A stretch of 64,000 nt of DNA from Gracilaria domingensis (GCA_022539475.1 VCMS01000024.1:248001-312000), one strand, 5' to 3'; counted from the stretch's first letter, positions 55,164-64,000 are shown. The notes: generated by a model not told the origin, from the letters alone. Program-made: numbers and translations.

Positions 55164-55202
55164 CCTGCGTATATCTGTGCGTAAAGTAGAACCTCGAACT
55201 TC
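55164..55202 (+). repeat. 39-bp direct repeat, left copy, flanking the bHLH fragment
   Basis: Begins CCTGCGTATATCTGTGCG; matches 55565-55603 with two mismatches. The pair brackets the GC-rich bHLH segment. Confidence 0.9.
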
Positions 55203-55566
55203 CTGGGTTGCGTGTCCGTTGCGCCGTCCAATCCGCCGCCGTCCACCCTGCCGTCTGCCTTTACTGCCGCAAAACGGCTCGGGCCCGTGACTTCGCTCGC
55301 GCCCTCTACCCCGTCGAAGCGCCGCAAGCCGCGGGCGTCCACGCGCGCCGCGTTGTCCGCGTCGCTGTCCGTCATGCCGGAGGATGAGACCGAGCCATCT
55401 GATGCGTCGCTGCCGCGGCACAGGTCGCAGCCGTACCTCTCCGCCGCCACCCCCAATCCTCTCGTCAAGGATACGCACAACTCGCACACGCGCAAGTGTC
55501 GCGGCCAGCTCCACTCCAAGTTTCAGGAGCTGCTTAGCATTTTACCGCCGCTCCCGTCAAACAACC
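55203..55566 (+). pseudogene. Captured fragment of a bHLH transcription factor gene
   Basis: GC-rich, host-like segment inside the AT-richer element. Its plus-strand frame encodes a Ser/Pro-rich disordered region (TPSKRRKPRASTRAALSAS) followed by NSHTRKCRGQLHSKFQELL and SILPPLPS. This matches the basic region and first helix of a bHLH domain: His-Asn and Arg-Lys-x-Arg positions, then the KFQELL helix and LP loop. It stops before the loop and second helix, so the domain is incomplete. It has no start codon of its own and is bracketed by a 39-bp direct repeat. The likeliest reading is a host gene piece copied into the transposon. Confidence 0.65.
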
Positions 55567-55603
55567 TGCGTATATCTGTGCGCAAAGTAGAACCTCAAAC
55601 TTC
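55565..55603 (+). repeat. 39-bp direct repeat, right copy
   Basis: Partner of 55164-55202 (two mismatches). The last bHLH codons lie directly before it. Confidence 0.9.
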
Positions 55604-57332
55604 GCACAGCCAGCCACTCGTAATCGACGTCAAATGCTGATTCCGTCAGATTCATATCTTGCGAAGGAGCCTCATATAAAACATCATATCCACCTGCAAG
55701 TTCATTAACCTCATATTCATAACGTTAGTCTGCAGATGGGTATCCGTCCAATTGCTGATTCGTAGTCAAAGCGTCTTGCGTGCGTTATCGTTCGTGAACC
55801 AACCTGAGAACCATCTTCCGACAACACTGGGGAGCCTGCTTCAGTTCCAGCGTTCGCTGTACATGACTTTTTAGAGCTCTTGCCCCTCTTGTTGTGCCAG
55901 CTCCGCGTGGACGGTCCATTGGAGTCACTGCACAGCGGACGGGCTTTCGTGGGGACGTCTGTTTGCCGTGATGGATCATCGGCGGCAGAAGGCTACGATG
56001 ACCACGCCCATCACGCAGACACGCCCAAGCGCGTAGTCAACAGCCCCAAATAGACATCAATCAACGCAGGTGGAGGGCAGTGAGAGCAGCTTTGGTTACG
56101 CAGCAAATAGATAGATAGCGAGGGAAGTAGAAGTCGCCATCTACAGGATTAATGGATTTAGCTTGAAACGAATAGGTCTCAGCAGAACTCGTGCTGAGAG
56201 CAGACAAAAACCTGCAGCGGGGCGCTGCGCTTCACTCAGAACGCGGAGCCGTTGGGCACAAAGTCACAGCGATACCACCTGAACAACCACCAGAGTAAGA
56301 CGACCCGTTCTACTACAAAAAGTGCAGATGAGCACTTTGTATACGCGCGAGTCGACCTGCTGCCGGGCTTTCCTGGAGAGCATAGAAAACAAATCGATGC
56401 GACGATTGGCACTAAACATGTCGTGTTCAATCCGGTTCAACGACAGCTTAGAGCAGTTTACAAGCTAGCCCACAAGCGACTCAGACGCCCGAATGCAGCA
56501 ACCAGTGGCATTTGTGCCCAAGACGACGGCATACTTCATGAGCGCGTCGTAGGAAGCTGAAAAATAAGGCGGTGTTAACGCAGTCGACGTTTAGCAGCTA
56601 GACGCTCTAGAAAACGTACTCTGCAAACTGCTGGGCTTTCGTAAAGACGAGGCAGTCGACGCCGTCGTCCAGAACATGACGTTTTGTCTGTACTTTTGTG
56701 CAAAATATGAATTATCTAGCGCGGCCGAGATGCAGTCTCGCAACTTGGCGCACGCTTTCCGCGCGGCGCAAGGCGGTACGACACTTTTGAAATGTTTTAA
56801 AAGCGTTAGATTTTGCCCAATGTGGCAAAACGGGCTTTGGTCTTGAGAATAAGGTGGGCGCGCCCACCCGACGCCCAGTCTCACCTTGCCCTCCCGGCCT
56901 AGCCAACTAGGCCACACCAACTAGACGAAGTTCCTCGACACTTGTGGGTGAAAACATTGTCCTATTTAGATGAACCGAAGTTGTCCGGTTCACGTTGGCG
57001 ATGTGTACGTATCCGAATGTATTTGGTCTAATAATGAGAAATTGATTTTGATTGCATTTGTTTGGTAGAAATGTTTTTGAATATTGTTTTTTTCCGGCAA
57101 ATGAAAGCATTTCCGGCCCTTTCTTTGAATTGTTTTGAAGAAGGAGTAAGCTAATGATAGTTTTGCTTAATTCTGTCTGTGGTAAAGATGTAGAAATCTA
57201 TCATTTTGATTGTATTTGCGATGATGAGGCAAAATTGGTTTTGAAACTGTTTTCAATATTTTGTTGGCAAGTTCTATTCTATACAAAGTTGCAACAAAGA
57301 CCTGTTTGCTTCGGCAGAGGCACGGAACTTGT
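55604..57332. other. Unassigned right part of the hAT element
   Basis: About 1.7 kb. Short frames at 56252-56560 (plus) and 56591-56920 (minus) show no recognised domain. Two palindromes stand out: GGTGGGCGCGCCCACC at 56852-56867 and GGCCTAG-CCAA-CTAGGCC at 56896-56913. The last 250 bases are AT-rich up to the inverted repeat. Confidence 0.4.
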
Positions 57333-57351
57333 CTGTCCGGTTAGAACTCTA
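57333..57351 (-). repeat. hAT right terminal inverted repeat
   Basis: Exact complement of 52122-52140. Confidence 0.93.
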
Positions 57352-57359
57352 ATCGATAC
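57352..57359 (+). repeat. Target-site duplication ATCGATAC, right copy
   Basis: Identical to 52114-52121, immediately outside the right inverted repeat. Confidence 0.92.
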
Positions 57360-58228
57360 TCGCGCAGCATCATGTCCTTTAAGTCTTTGAAACGAAAAGT
57401 TCTTTTCTCTGTATTTGTGCTCCAACATATAGGTGAATTATCCGGCTCATCATTCTGGCTCCACTCTCTTGCAATGCGAAGGAGTTTCTCCAGGGCAGCA
57501 TGGTGGCGAACAAACTCTATGCCTGGCGAACGACCGTCGCATAGTATAAGATTGTACAGAAGCACCAGGCAAATGCCTCCTTTAACCTCGGTCAACTCGT
57601 GTTCGCAGTCCGCAAAAAATGCGGTGGCAAAGAGGTAAACAACACTTCCTTTGGCATGGTCAAACACTTTGCGCTCGTTGCGATGGGAAACAATCAATGC
57701 AGAGGATAAGAAGGCTGCGGGAAGCTGTACCACAACCGTAGCAAACATTCCCGGCGACTTTTCGGTGTCTTTGTGCGGCTTAAAAAAGTCACCAGGTTGA
57801 TACAGAACCAGTTTGGAAAGCTCTGCAGACACGACTCCGCTGGCTACTCCAAGATCAGACGACATGCGTTGCGCGAGTTGTTGAACGACAGTGTTCCATG
57901 CTTGACCAAGGGAAAAAGACGGCGGAGAGATCTCGCCACTTGAGCGAATGGAGGTATCCACGACGGTGTCGGCACCACGACCAAACGGTGACTGCACCGA
58001 TACGGCTAGCAAAGCGTCGGCCTGTGACTGCGACAGGGATAGCGATATATCGCCCACATTTGCGACGTTGAGGGCTGGAAGAGGAAGTGTGTGTGCAGGG
58101 CCACCGACGGCGAAGGATTTTGTTGCGGTTACCTTGTCCAGAGCATTGTATAGGCTTTTACAAAATGATTGCGAAGACACGCTTGCCTCGTGGGACGATT
58201 CATGCGACGTACCCTCGATATCTCATTG
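57352..58228 (-). pseudogene. 5' half of a large 2OG-Fe(II) oxygenase gene (prolyl-4-hydroxylase-like domain)
   Basis: Minus-strand frame open from a TGA near 58225, without an ATG, so a first exon is probably upstream. It encodes SFCKSLYNALDKV, SPFGRGADTVVDTSIRSS and LVLYQPGDFFKPHKDTEK, where the HKD supplies two iron ligands. GMFATVVVQLPAAF, FADCEHELTEV (distal His) and GGICLVLLYNL follow. The expected 2OG-binding Arg after the distal His is not seen; Ile-Cys occupies that place. After FRFKDLK a one-base deletion shifts the frame: restoring one G would read GHDAARVSILR straight into the 3' half at 52121, across the 8-bp duplication. The hAT element therefore sits inside this gene. Function before disruption is unknown. 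Confidence 0.78.
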
Positions 58229-58823
58229 ACGTTGTAAGTTGGCGATTGTGACGTGGTCTGCACGTGTATTGCACGTGAACGAACGCTTGATCTGTGTTTC
58301 CGCAGCTCATGGCCCAACAGTGTTGGCGCATAGCACTTTGCGCTGGTCTACGCCTCGCGTGTTTCCAAAAAAGCGCGGGAAGCATACCCTCTGCGAAAAT
58401 CGAAAGGGTCTAGAATTTGTTTTGTCAAACAGGACCAAGCTTGACATGGATCGGGGCGAGCTTGACATCACAAGAAAATGGCCTAGGGAGATTCTACACA
58501 GTTTGAGGCAAGTGCCACAACGCCGGCGAATCCTCGCCCGCTACGTGGGTGATTCTCGTCAGCTATTTCCGTAACGATCGGCCCAATAGCGCTTCGAAAA
58601 GTAAAAAATCCTTACAAACTAAGCACACTATTGATCGGATCGTTCGGGAAACAGACACCGCCTGGGCTCCGCCGGCCCGCCTATACGACATAAGCTCATC
58701 ACGTCAGCGTAAGTCAGACGTTGGAAGCGCTTGGAAGCGCTTAGTATCTCAATTCAAAACGCGTAGCGCGCCATTCTCATTTTGGCGTTAAGATGTTGAT
58801 GTCCTGCTCCCAACGCGACCACT
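58229..58823. other. Spacer, no gene recognised
   Basis: About 600 bases that may hold the first exon and promoter of the disrupted oxygenase, but I could not identify either. Confidence 0.4.
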
Positions 58824-59648
58824 TCAACTCATTCCGGTGTATTGCCGATCAGGATGATCAACGATACTTACAGCGCGAGCTAAGGCGCGTGAAACAGCAG
58901 CGCTACGGCCCTGTGCAGGGCCGGTCTTACGGCATTCACCATTTAGAATGTGTGAAGCTTCCGCGTTATAGTTCTGTGCAGAGCACGCATCGCGACTTTC
59001 AAGATCCGTGTCAGTTGCTGTCTTTTTCTTTTTTCTGGAACCTTTCTCTAGATGAGACTTCTTTCTGCGACGCTGCTTTGATTTTCCTTCGTTTGGGTTG
59101 CTAGTAACGGCAGGATCCTCGAGACGATTGGGCAAGGATTCGTGAATCACATCCCAATTAGCGCGCATGGAAGGATATGGATGTTTTCTATCGCCAGTAG
59201 TAGGTATCTGTCCCCCGTTGAGCAGCGCTAAACCGTTCTCGAGGTATATTTCGAGACTCTTTAGCGCCTCGCCACCATTCTCATCAGCGATACGGTGCAT
59301 TTGGTCGATAATTGCACGGCAGGCAGCCTACAATGTATACTTTTGAACCTCGCTTTTGCTCTGAGTGACTATATCGTCGAGAAATTCGTCTAACGATTTC
59401 CCACCAAGAAGCTGCGGGACTTCACTTGGATGAGGATTTGATGCTGATCCTTCTCTTCTGCGAAGCTGCTCACTCTCCACTGCAACCTGGCTTCCAATGG
59501 AGCCCATCTCCGCTCGCAATTGTAGGATGTGTTCTTTTGTCCATGTTTTCTGATCCCTGAACCAATATGCGTGCCAGAGATCCTCCACCCGAAATGTCTG
59601 TCTCTTGCAGATGCTAGTTTTTGGCGAGGGTCGTCCAGAAATTGGCAA
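58824..59648 (-). pseudogene. Interrupted ORF, unknown, probably mobile-element derived
   Basis: One minus-strand frame of about 275 codons with a single in-frame TAG at 59330-59328. The upstream part contains FRVEDLWHAYWFRDQKTW, LRAEMGSIGSQVAVE and LLGGKSLDEFLDDIV. The downstream part contains AACRAIIDQMHRIADENGGE, ENGLALLNGG and a basic run KSKQRRRKKSHLEKGSRKKK. No ATG opens it, so it is 5'-truncated or follows an intron. I do not recognise the family; the location and basic C-terminus suggest the tail of a transposon protein. Readthrough or a very short intron is possible but less likely than decay. Confidence 0.5.
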
Positions 59649-60012
59649 GGGTCGTCCAGTAAATTTTTTGAAAAAATATCGAGATCAATTATTTCAAAAT
59701 TTGCAGATAATTGCTTGGGTCGTCCAGAATCGCTGTGCAGTAAATACTGGTGGGTTTTCCACTCATGCTAGTTCTTTAGTCGAGGGCTACCTGAACGGTA
59801 TTTCGCGAAGTCTAGGTTCAGTTTCCATTAAGGTGCACATTACACGATACCTTCTGCGGAATGATACCCTGCAACGCATGGAATACTGGTGCTAGTACAG
59901 ATGATGCCCATTATGAAATCATACCGTTTTATTCGTATCTATTCTTCTATCGACCGCTTTTGCTAACCACTACTTCGCTATATTACATGTACCATTTCCC
60001 CATGATGGAGCG
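59649..60012. other. AT-rich spacer with repeated GGGTCGTCCAG motif
   Basis: The 11-mer GGGTCGTCCAG occurs at 59628-59638, 59649-59659 and 59717-59727. No gene recognised. Confidence 0.5.
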
Positions 60013-60058
60013 GGTGTAGGCGCAATCTGCGGCAGATGCCGCAGACTGCACCTCCACC
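60013..60058 (+). repeat. Hairpin 1 (22-bp arms)
   Basis: Inverted repeat centred on TGCGGCA-GA-TGCCGCA with three mismatches in 22-bp arms and almost no loop. Confidence 0.8.
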
Positions 60059-60092
60059 ATAGTGCTGTATCGGTAGAACAAATACGCACTCC

Positions 60093-60125
60093 GAGAGGAT
60101 GAGGCGCGAAGCGCCTCATCCTCTC
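60093..60125 (+). repeat. Hairpin 2 (perfect 15-bp arms, GAA loop)
   Basis: GAGAGGATGAGGCGC, loop GAA, then the exact complement. Confidence 0.9.
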
Positions 60126-60126
60126 C

Positions 60127-60178
60127 GTTCCTCATGTAGGGAACCATGCCCAGATGCATGGTTCCCTACTTGAGGAAC
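60127..60178 (+). repeat. Hairpin 3 (22-bp arms, one mismatch)
   Basis: GTTCCTCATGTAGGGAACCATG and its complement separated by an eight-base loop, one base after hairpin 2. Confidence 0.9.
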
Positions 60179-60219
60179 CTGCACCTGCAACTCGTGAGCT
60201 ACGTCCGCATCAAAAGTCA

Positions 60220-60362
60220 TTTACCTGTATACGCAAGCAGAAAGTATCCATAAGTTAGTCAATTCTCCGTTGGATGCATTTGAAATGCGATGGAACCTAC
60301 CATTGATAAAACAAAACAGAAACGTTGAGCTAGAAAAGTCGAGGGACCTAGTAACTCGCAAA
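60220..60362 (+). repeat. 143-bp direct repeat, copy 1
   Basis: Begins TTTACCTGTATACGCAAG and ends GTAACTCGCAAA. The second copy at 60593-60735 differs at only a handful of positions; the period is 373 bases. Confidence 0.92.
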
Positions 60363-60592
60363 GGGAAGAAGAAGAAGGAAAGGGATCCGTTAGATTACCA
60401 GCCCACCATCATCGTAAAGCGCGAAAGGTGTCGAAGCGAGAACTCACAAGCAAGGACACCAAGAATGCCCATGCAGCAAACATACCGCAAGATGCGATAA
60501 ACGAAAGAGCAGCCTATGTCCCAACCAAGCACCAGAATCGCCTATCCCGAACAGTCAGACATCGATCTTGAGAGACGAAATGAAATTGGTCG

Positions 60593-60735
60593 TTTACCTG
60601 TATACGCAAGCAGAAAGTATCCATAAGTTAGTTAATGCTCCGTTGGATACATTTGAAATGCGATGGAACGTACCATTGATAAACCAAAACAGAAACGTTG
60701 CGCTAGAAAAGTCGAGGGACCTAGTAACTCGCAAA
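60593..60735 (+). repeat. 143-bp direct repeat, copy 2
   Basis: Partner of 60220-60362. The DNA between the copies (60363-60592) is not duplicated after 60735. Confidence 0.92.
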
Positions 60736-60927
60736 AGTAACCCAAAGCCTTTTTCCTGCCGTTTACATGTCGCAGAGCGCGAAGAGACGTGGTGAGGATT
60801 GGTTAGTTTAGAACAAAGATACGTAGAAGGATATGGAAGCACGTACGAAAAGACTGTACGGAAAGACTGCACGGAATAAATCCGTGAGATACGGATGCTG
60901 TCCGCTTTATGGAGGCGTCCGACGAGG

Positions 60928-61014
60928 GCGGAAAAAGAGAATGAGGTACACTTCATGTCCGCTTAATGGAATCCATTAAGCAGAGATGAAGCGTACTTCA
61001 TTCTCTTTCTCCGC
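60928..61014 (+). repeat. Large hairpin 4 (about 43-bp arms)
   Basis: A near-perfect inverted repeat spanning 87 bases, centred on TTAATGGA-TCCATTAA, with a few mismatches such as CGGACAT versus AGAGAT. A small hairpin (CGCTAC-TTC-GTAGCG) follows at 61016-61030. The layout resembles MITE or transposon ends. Confidence 0.85.
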
Positions 61015-61030
61015 ACGCTACTTCGTAGCG

Positions 61031-61423
61031 AGTGCGAGGGCGGAAAAAAGTACGACGGAGCGGAGTAGAACGCGAGAATGGCACGGATCACGACGGTAAC
61101 AGAAGGTCGGACGTCGGACGGGCGGCGGCGGCGGCGGAGGGAAGAGATTTATTTTTCTGTGCGAGATTGGACAAGTGTACAGCCTACAACGTTGCGAAAC
61201 CACAGGTTTATAACCGGTGGTAGATAATACGAGAAGTACACCCTTGTGTTGAGGTCGACGTGTACCTACGTTCCTTTTTGAACGAAAGCACGTGATTTAA
61301 ACTCAAAATATATTCTCCGTTCTCAGCATGACGTCGATCTTGACTGTCGCTCGACCTCCTTCTCCCTTCCTTCAACCTTCCTTTGCAGTCTTTGTCGTCG
61401 TTTCTCGTTCATTTCTTCTTCCC
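61031..61423. other. Leader/promoter region of the transposase-like gene
   Basis: 393 bases without a recognised gene. Contains a CGG-rich patch near 61120. Confidence 0.4.
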
Positions 61424-64000
61424 ATGGTCTACTACTGTACACATAAGAAGCGTGGGTGCCCGTTCGTTACTCGCCGAAGAGTCTTATCTCTTCAACAGCA
61501 TGTCAACCATTGCCCGTTTCGTCTGAAAGCAGCGCTGGAAGACGACAATAGCCGGCCCATTCGGAGAAGCAAGCGTCTCAAGCTTTCCGCGCCCGCGCCC
61601 GCATCTTCCGAAACGGTCACTGCCCCTTGTCGCCTTCCCAAGCCTCCGGTGTTCGAGGACATCGTCGACCCCACTCCGTGCGCCCCTCCCATTCCGGACA
61701 CTTCGCATTGTGTTTCTCCTTCCCCGGGTCCCGCGTCATTAGAGCGAGAACACGGAAGCAGTTCCCGCCCAGTGCCTTCTGAGGAGACCCTCGGTGATTT
61801 GCATATGGATTATCTCACGGTTTGTCTGGCTTCCGTAGCTTCCAACCTTGGTCATCGTGAGGCTGACGAGCTAATTGGGCTACTTCGGGACCCGCGAATC
61901 TCGAAAAAGCGATTCAACGAGACCATAACAAGTTCCAAGCGCTGTACAGAACTGAAGAACGCCATTTTCGAACGATACGCCTCAAAGGACGGTTTCAATC
62001 GAAGAACTGTCTCGCCAGAAGGATGTAAGTTCAGCGCCACCCTCTACACGAGAGACTCCGTTCAGACACTTGTGAAACAGCTCCAGTTGGCTAACAACGA
62101 AAACACATTCTTCCGCCCTATACCTCAGACCCACTCCACGAAAATATCTCACCCCATGTCCGGCTCTCTCGCAAGAGACGCCACCTCAAAACTTAAGGAA
62201 ATGGTCATGGGCTCTTTGGATAGTAGAATAGTGTGGTACTCCCAAGAAATAAGTTACAGTGAATCTTTCGTAGGTCTTCTGCAGGTATACACCGATAAGT
62301 CTTCAACAACTCTAAAGCAAACATCGGTTACCGCCTATCCTCTTCACCTCATATTTCTCAACTTCTCCGACGAGCTTCGCCGTAAGTGTATCCGTGATGA
62401 CCTCACAGTAGTGGCATACTTCCCTACAACACTGATCGAGGTTTCCGCATCTGAAGCAGACGCAATGCCATTCTTTTCTAGCAAGTCTCTACGCGAGTCC
62501 AGGATGCAAATCCTTCAAGAATCTCTTCGTCAAGTCCTGGAGCCCATTCTAAATCTCACGCGGAAAGGTTTTCAGTTCATCGGCGAAGACAAACTAAGTC
62601 GAGTGTGCCATCCTCTGCTTCCAAGTTATTGTGCGGATATTCCTGAGGCTAAGGACATTCTGTCCATTCTTCATGGGACCAAAACCGAAAGCCCGTGTCA
62701 TAGATGCAAAGCCCCTCGCTCATCTTTATGCAGTCCTATTCCCACCTCATTCAACGGACGTTCTCAAAAGCACACGAAAAGCATCCGAAAGACATACACA
62801 GCTATCTTGCAACATGCACAAAAAGAGGAGGCGAAAAGACGTCCACGTCGTGCGAGGGAGAGGAGATCTCAAGCGGATACTCTGATGCGTTCAAATTCCA
62901 TATCTCTCATTCCATCGTTCCTCGAAACTTCCGTAAGCCTTGGAATGATCCCGGGATTGTCTCCATACAGTCTGTTCTCATTTGAACCATTACACAACTT
63001 GCATCTCGGCATCTCAAAGTTGATAAAAACGGCCACAATCGAGAGACTGCAGTCAGACACCCTGTGCACCACAATAGGAACATCTGCATCGCGTTCATTT
63101 CGAACGATACGCACCCAACTCCTCAAACATGCAAACGCAATTCTAGCTGCCATAGAACGCGATTCTCCTGCCAAAGGTTTACATATCGATTTCTCCACGC
63201 AGGAGAAAGGCAAATCTTTGAATGGTATCTTCACGAAAGACGGTCTCCGTGGAATGCTGGAGGCCAAAAACTACAAAGCACTTGACATGGTCTTTCCCTT
63301 CATAGGAGCATTCTTTGACATATGCTGTGGAGAACAGGACGTTGCCCCAATCACAACCGTTTTCTCTCAGTACTCGGACTTGCTTTCGACCTTATTCAGA
63401 TACAATCGTGACCCGTATTGGACTGAAAGCTCTCTCCTGTGTCTTAGTTCGGAGATTGAAGCCTTCAAGCGTTCCGCAACAAAGACTCTGTCGGATTTTC
63501 ATCCCTCCAGACTGGGAACTCTGAAGTTTCATCTTCTCGATCATCTCGTGGACGATATTCGCCGTCTGGGAAGTATCAAGTACTACGACGCAGGCATATA
63601 CGAACATGCACACCTGCTATTTAAAAGACACTATAAAAAGACGTCCAGTAGAACAGCAACGGCTGTGGAGGAGACTATTCGCTCCATTGAGCACAGACAT
63701 GTTAGAAAGCAATGGAATGGCAATACTCCTTACCAGCGTAATCCAGGTTTACCAGGAACTTCCACACAGCTTCCTCGGTTTGCAATGAGAGGGCGTTCTT
63801 TCACTTTACTAGCTCTTCAACAACAATGGCATTGTGTTTCAAGTATGTCTAGTTCAAAAACATGGACTGCAGTTAGAGAGATGTTCTCAAGTAGGGACAC
63901 AAGGTCGAATCTTGATCAAATTGGTGAACAGGCCCTTCCTCCTTTCCTCAGTCTCGTGAAAGAAACACTGGATGAGCACTCTATTACATACTTCCCAGAA
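61424..64000 (+). CDS. KDZ/Plavaka-like (CACTA-related) transposase, cut by the window end
   Basis: An uninterrupted frame of 859 codons from ATG 61424 to the last base, still open. The N-terminus has a C2H2-like finger (CTHKKRGCPF...LQQHVNHCPF). A Pro/Ser-rich linker follows. A catalytic-like region reads VWYSQEISYSESFVGLLQVY, TDK (Asp291) and then YPLHLIFLNFSDELRRKCIR, followed by DDLTVVAYFPT; this corresponds to the D-K...P-V-Y-L...G-N...R pattern of fungal Plavaka/KDZ transposases. Further on come CHRC (Cys425-Cys428), a knuckle typical of that family, and EPLHNLHLGISKLIK, like the D-x-L-H-x-x-x-G-x-x-K block. Family assignment rests on motif order only. The intact length suggests a recent, perhaps active, copy. 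Confidence 0.72.
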   Translation, partial: MVYYCTHKKRGCPFVTRRRVLSLQQHVNHCPFRLKAALEDDNSRPIRRSKRLKLSAPAPASSETVTAPCRLPKPPVFEDIVDPTPCAPPIPDTSHCVSPSPGPASLEREHGSSSRPVPSEETLGDLHMDYLTVCLASVASNLGHREADELIGLLRDPRISKKRFNETITSSKRCTELKNAIFERYASKDGFNRRTVSPEGCKFSATLYTRDSVQTLVKQLQLANNENTFFRPIPQTHSTKISHPMSGSLARDATSKLKEMVMGSLDSRIVWYSQEISYSESFVGLLQVYTDKSSTTLKQTSVTAYPLHLIFLNFSDELRRKCIRDDLTVVAYFPTTLIEVSASEADAMPFFSSKSLRESRMQILQESLRQVLEPILNLTRKGFQFIGEDKLSRVCHPLLPSYCADIPEAKDILSILHGTKTESPCHRCKAPRSSLCSPIPTSFNGRSQKHTKSIRKTYTAILQHAQKEEAKRRPRRARERRSQADTLMRSNSISLIPSFLETSVSLGMIPGLSPYSLFSFEPLHNLHLGISKLIKTATIERLQSDTLCTTIGTSASRSFRTIRTQLLKHANAILAAIERDSPAKGLHIDFSTQEKGKSLNGIFTKDGLRGMLEAKNYKALDMVFPFIGAFFDICCGEQDVAPITTVFSQYSDLLSTLFRYNRDPYWTESSLLCLSSEIEAFKRSATKTLSDFHPSRLGTLKFHLLDHLVDDIRRLGSIKYYDAGIYEHAHLLFKRHYKKTSSRTATAVEETIRSIEHRHVRKQWNGNTPYQRNPGLPGTSTQLPRFAMRGRSFTLLALQQQWHCVSSMSSSKTWTAVREMFSSRDTRSNLDQIGEQALPPFLSLVKETLDEHSITYFPE

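Larger units (their letters stand above)
52122..57351. mobile_element. hAT-superfamily DNA transposon, 5,230 bp, inserted in an oxygenase gene
   Basis: Bounded by perfect 19-bp terminal inverted repeats (TAGAGTTCTAACCGGACAG at 52122-52140 and its complement at 57333-57351) and by an 8-bp target duplication, ATCGATAC. TAGAG-type ends, an 8-bp duplication and an internal hAT transposase remnant all agree with hAT. The left 2.5 kb is AT-richer and carries the transposase remains on the plus strand. The right half holds a GC-rich segment with a bHLH gene fragment and about 1.7 kb I cannot assign. The element interrupts a minus-strand oxygenase gene. Since its own transposase is broken, it was probably moved by an enzyme made elsewhere. 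Confidence 0.92.

Noticed and set aside
56252-56560. 102-codon plus-strand frame inside the hAT element
   Set aside because: No recognised domain and no start context; kept only as unassigned element DNA.
56840-56930. tRNA or SINE-like A box (TGGCCTAGTTGG) on the minus strand
   Set aside because: No B box at the right distance and no cloverleaf; the resemblance comes from the GGCCTAG palindrome.

Overview
The window looks like nuclear DNA of a compact, intron-poor photosynthetic eukaryote. My best guess is a florideophyte red alga such as Chondrus. The support is a chloroplast-type glutamate-1-semialdehyde aminotransferase with a transit-like leader, a eukaryotic nuclear toolkit (eL30, Noc2, Prp31, MED4, ISWI, Scc2, GATA factor), few GT-AG introns of about 55-143 nt, and transposon-rich stretches between gene clusters. 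The clade is inferred from gene content and style, not proven.

From 1 to 24 kb lie a DEG/ENaC-like channel, a small membrane protein, GSA aminotransferase, a family-2 glycosyltransferase, an ISWI remodeller whose frame is broken by one base, an RluA-type pseudouridine synthase, a BTB-BACK protein, a complex I B12-like subunit, ribosomal protein eL30 (one intron), Noc2 and the SDS22 phosphatase-1 regulator. From 24 to 26.4 kb there are only repeats, including a 55-bp minisatellite whose units can fold into hairpins.

From 26.4 to 45.6 kb lie a 2-oxoglutarate oxygenase, Prp31, MED4, a serine-rich orphan, a GATA factor, a four-pass membrane protein, a SERF/4F5 protein and the cohesin loader Scc2. 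Several needed splicing models, given with each gene. Divergent pairs are separated by very GC-rich regions (33.4-34.5 kb, 37-38.9 kb) that produce many spurious arginine/alanine/proline-rich frames.

From 45.6 to 64 kb is an accessory, mobile-element region. It holds a decayed NB-ARC-WD40 (NLR/STAND-like) gene, then a large 2OG-Fe(II) oxygenase gene cut in two by a 5,230-bp hAT element. That element has perfect 19-bp terminal inverted repeats and an 8-bp target duplication (ATCGATAC). It carries a broken hAT transposase and a fragment of a host bHLH gene. Beyond it are a decayed ORF, a cluster of strong hairpins with a 143-bp direct repeat, and a KDZ/Plavaka-like transposase frame of at least 859 codons that runs off the window end.

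The genes are housekeeping neighbours rather than one pathway. The most distinctive findings are the hAT element that split a gene and carries a bHLH fragment, the channel-like protein, and the degenerate NLR-like gene.
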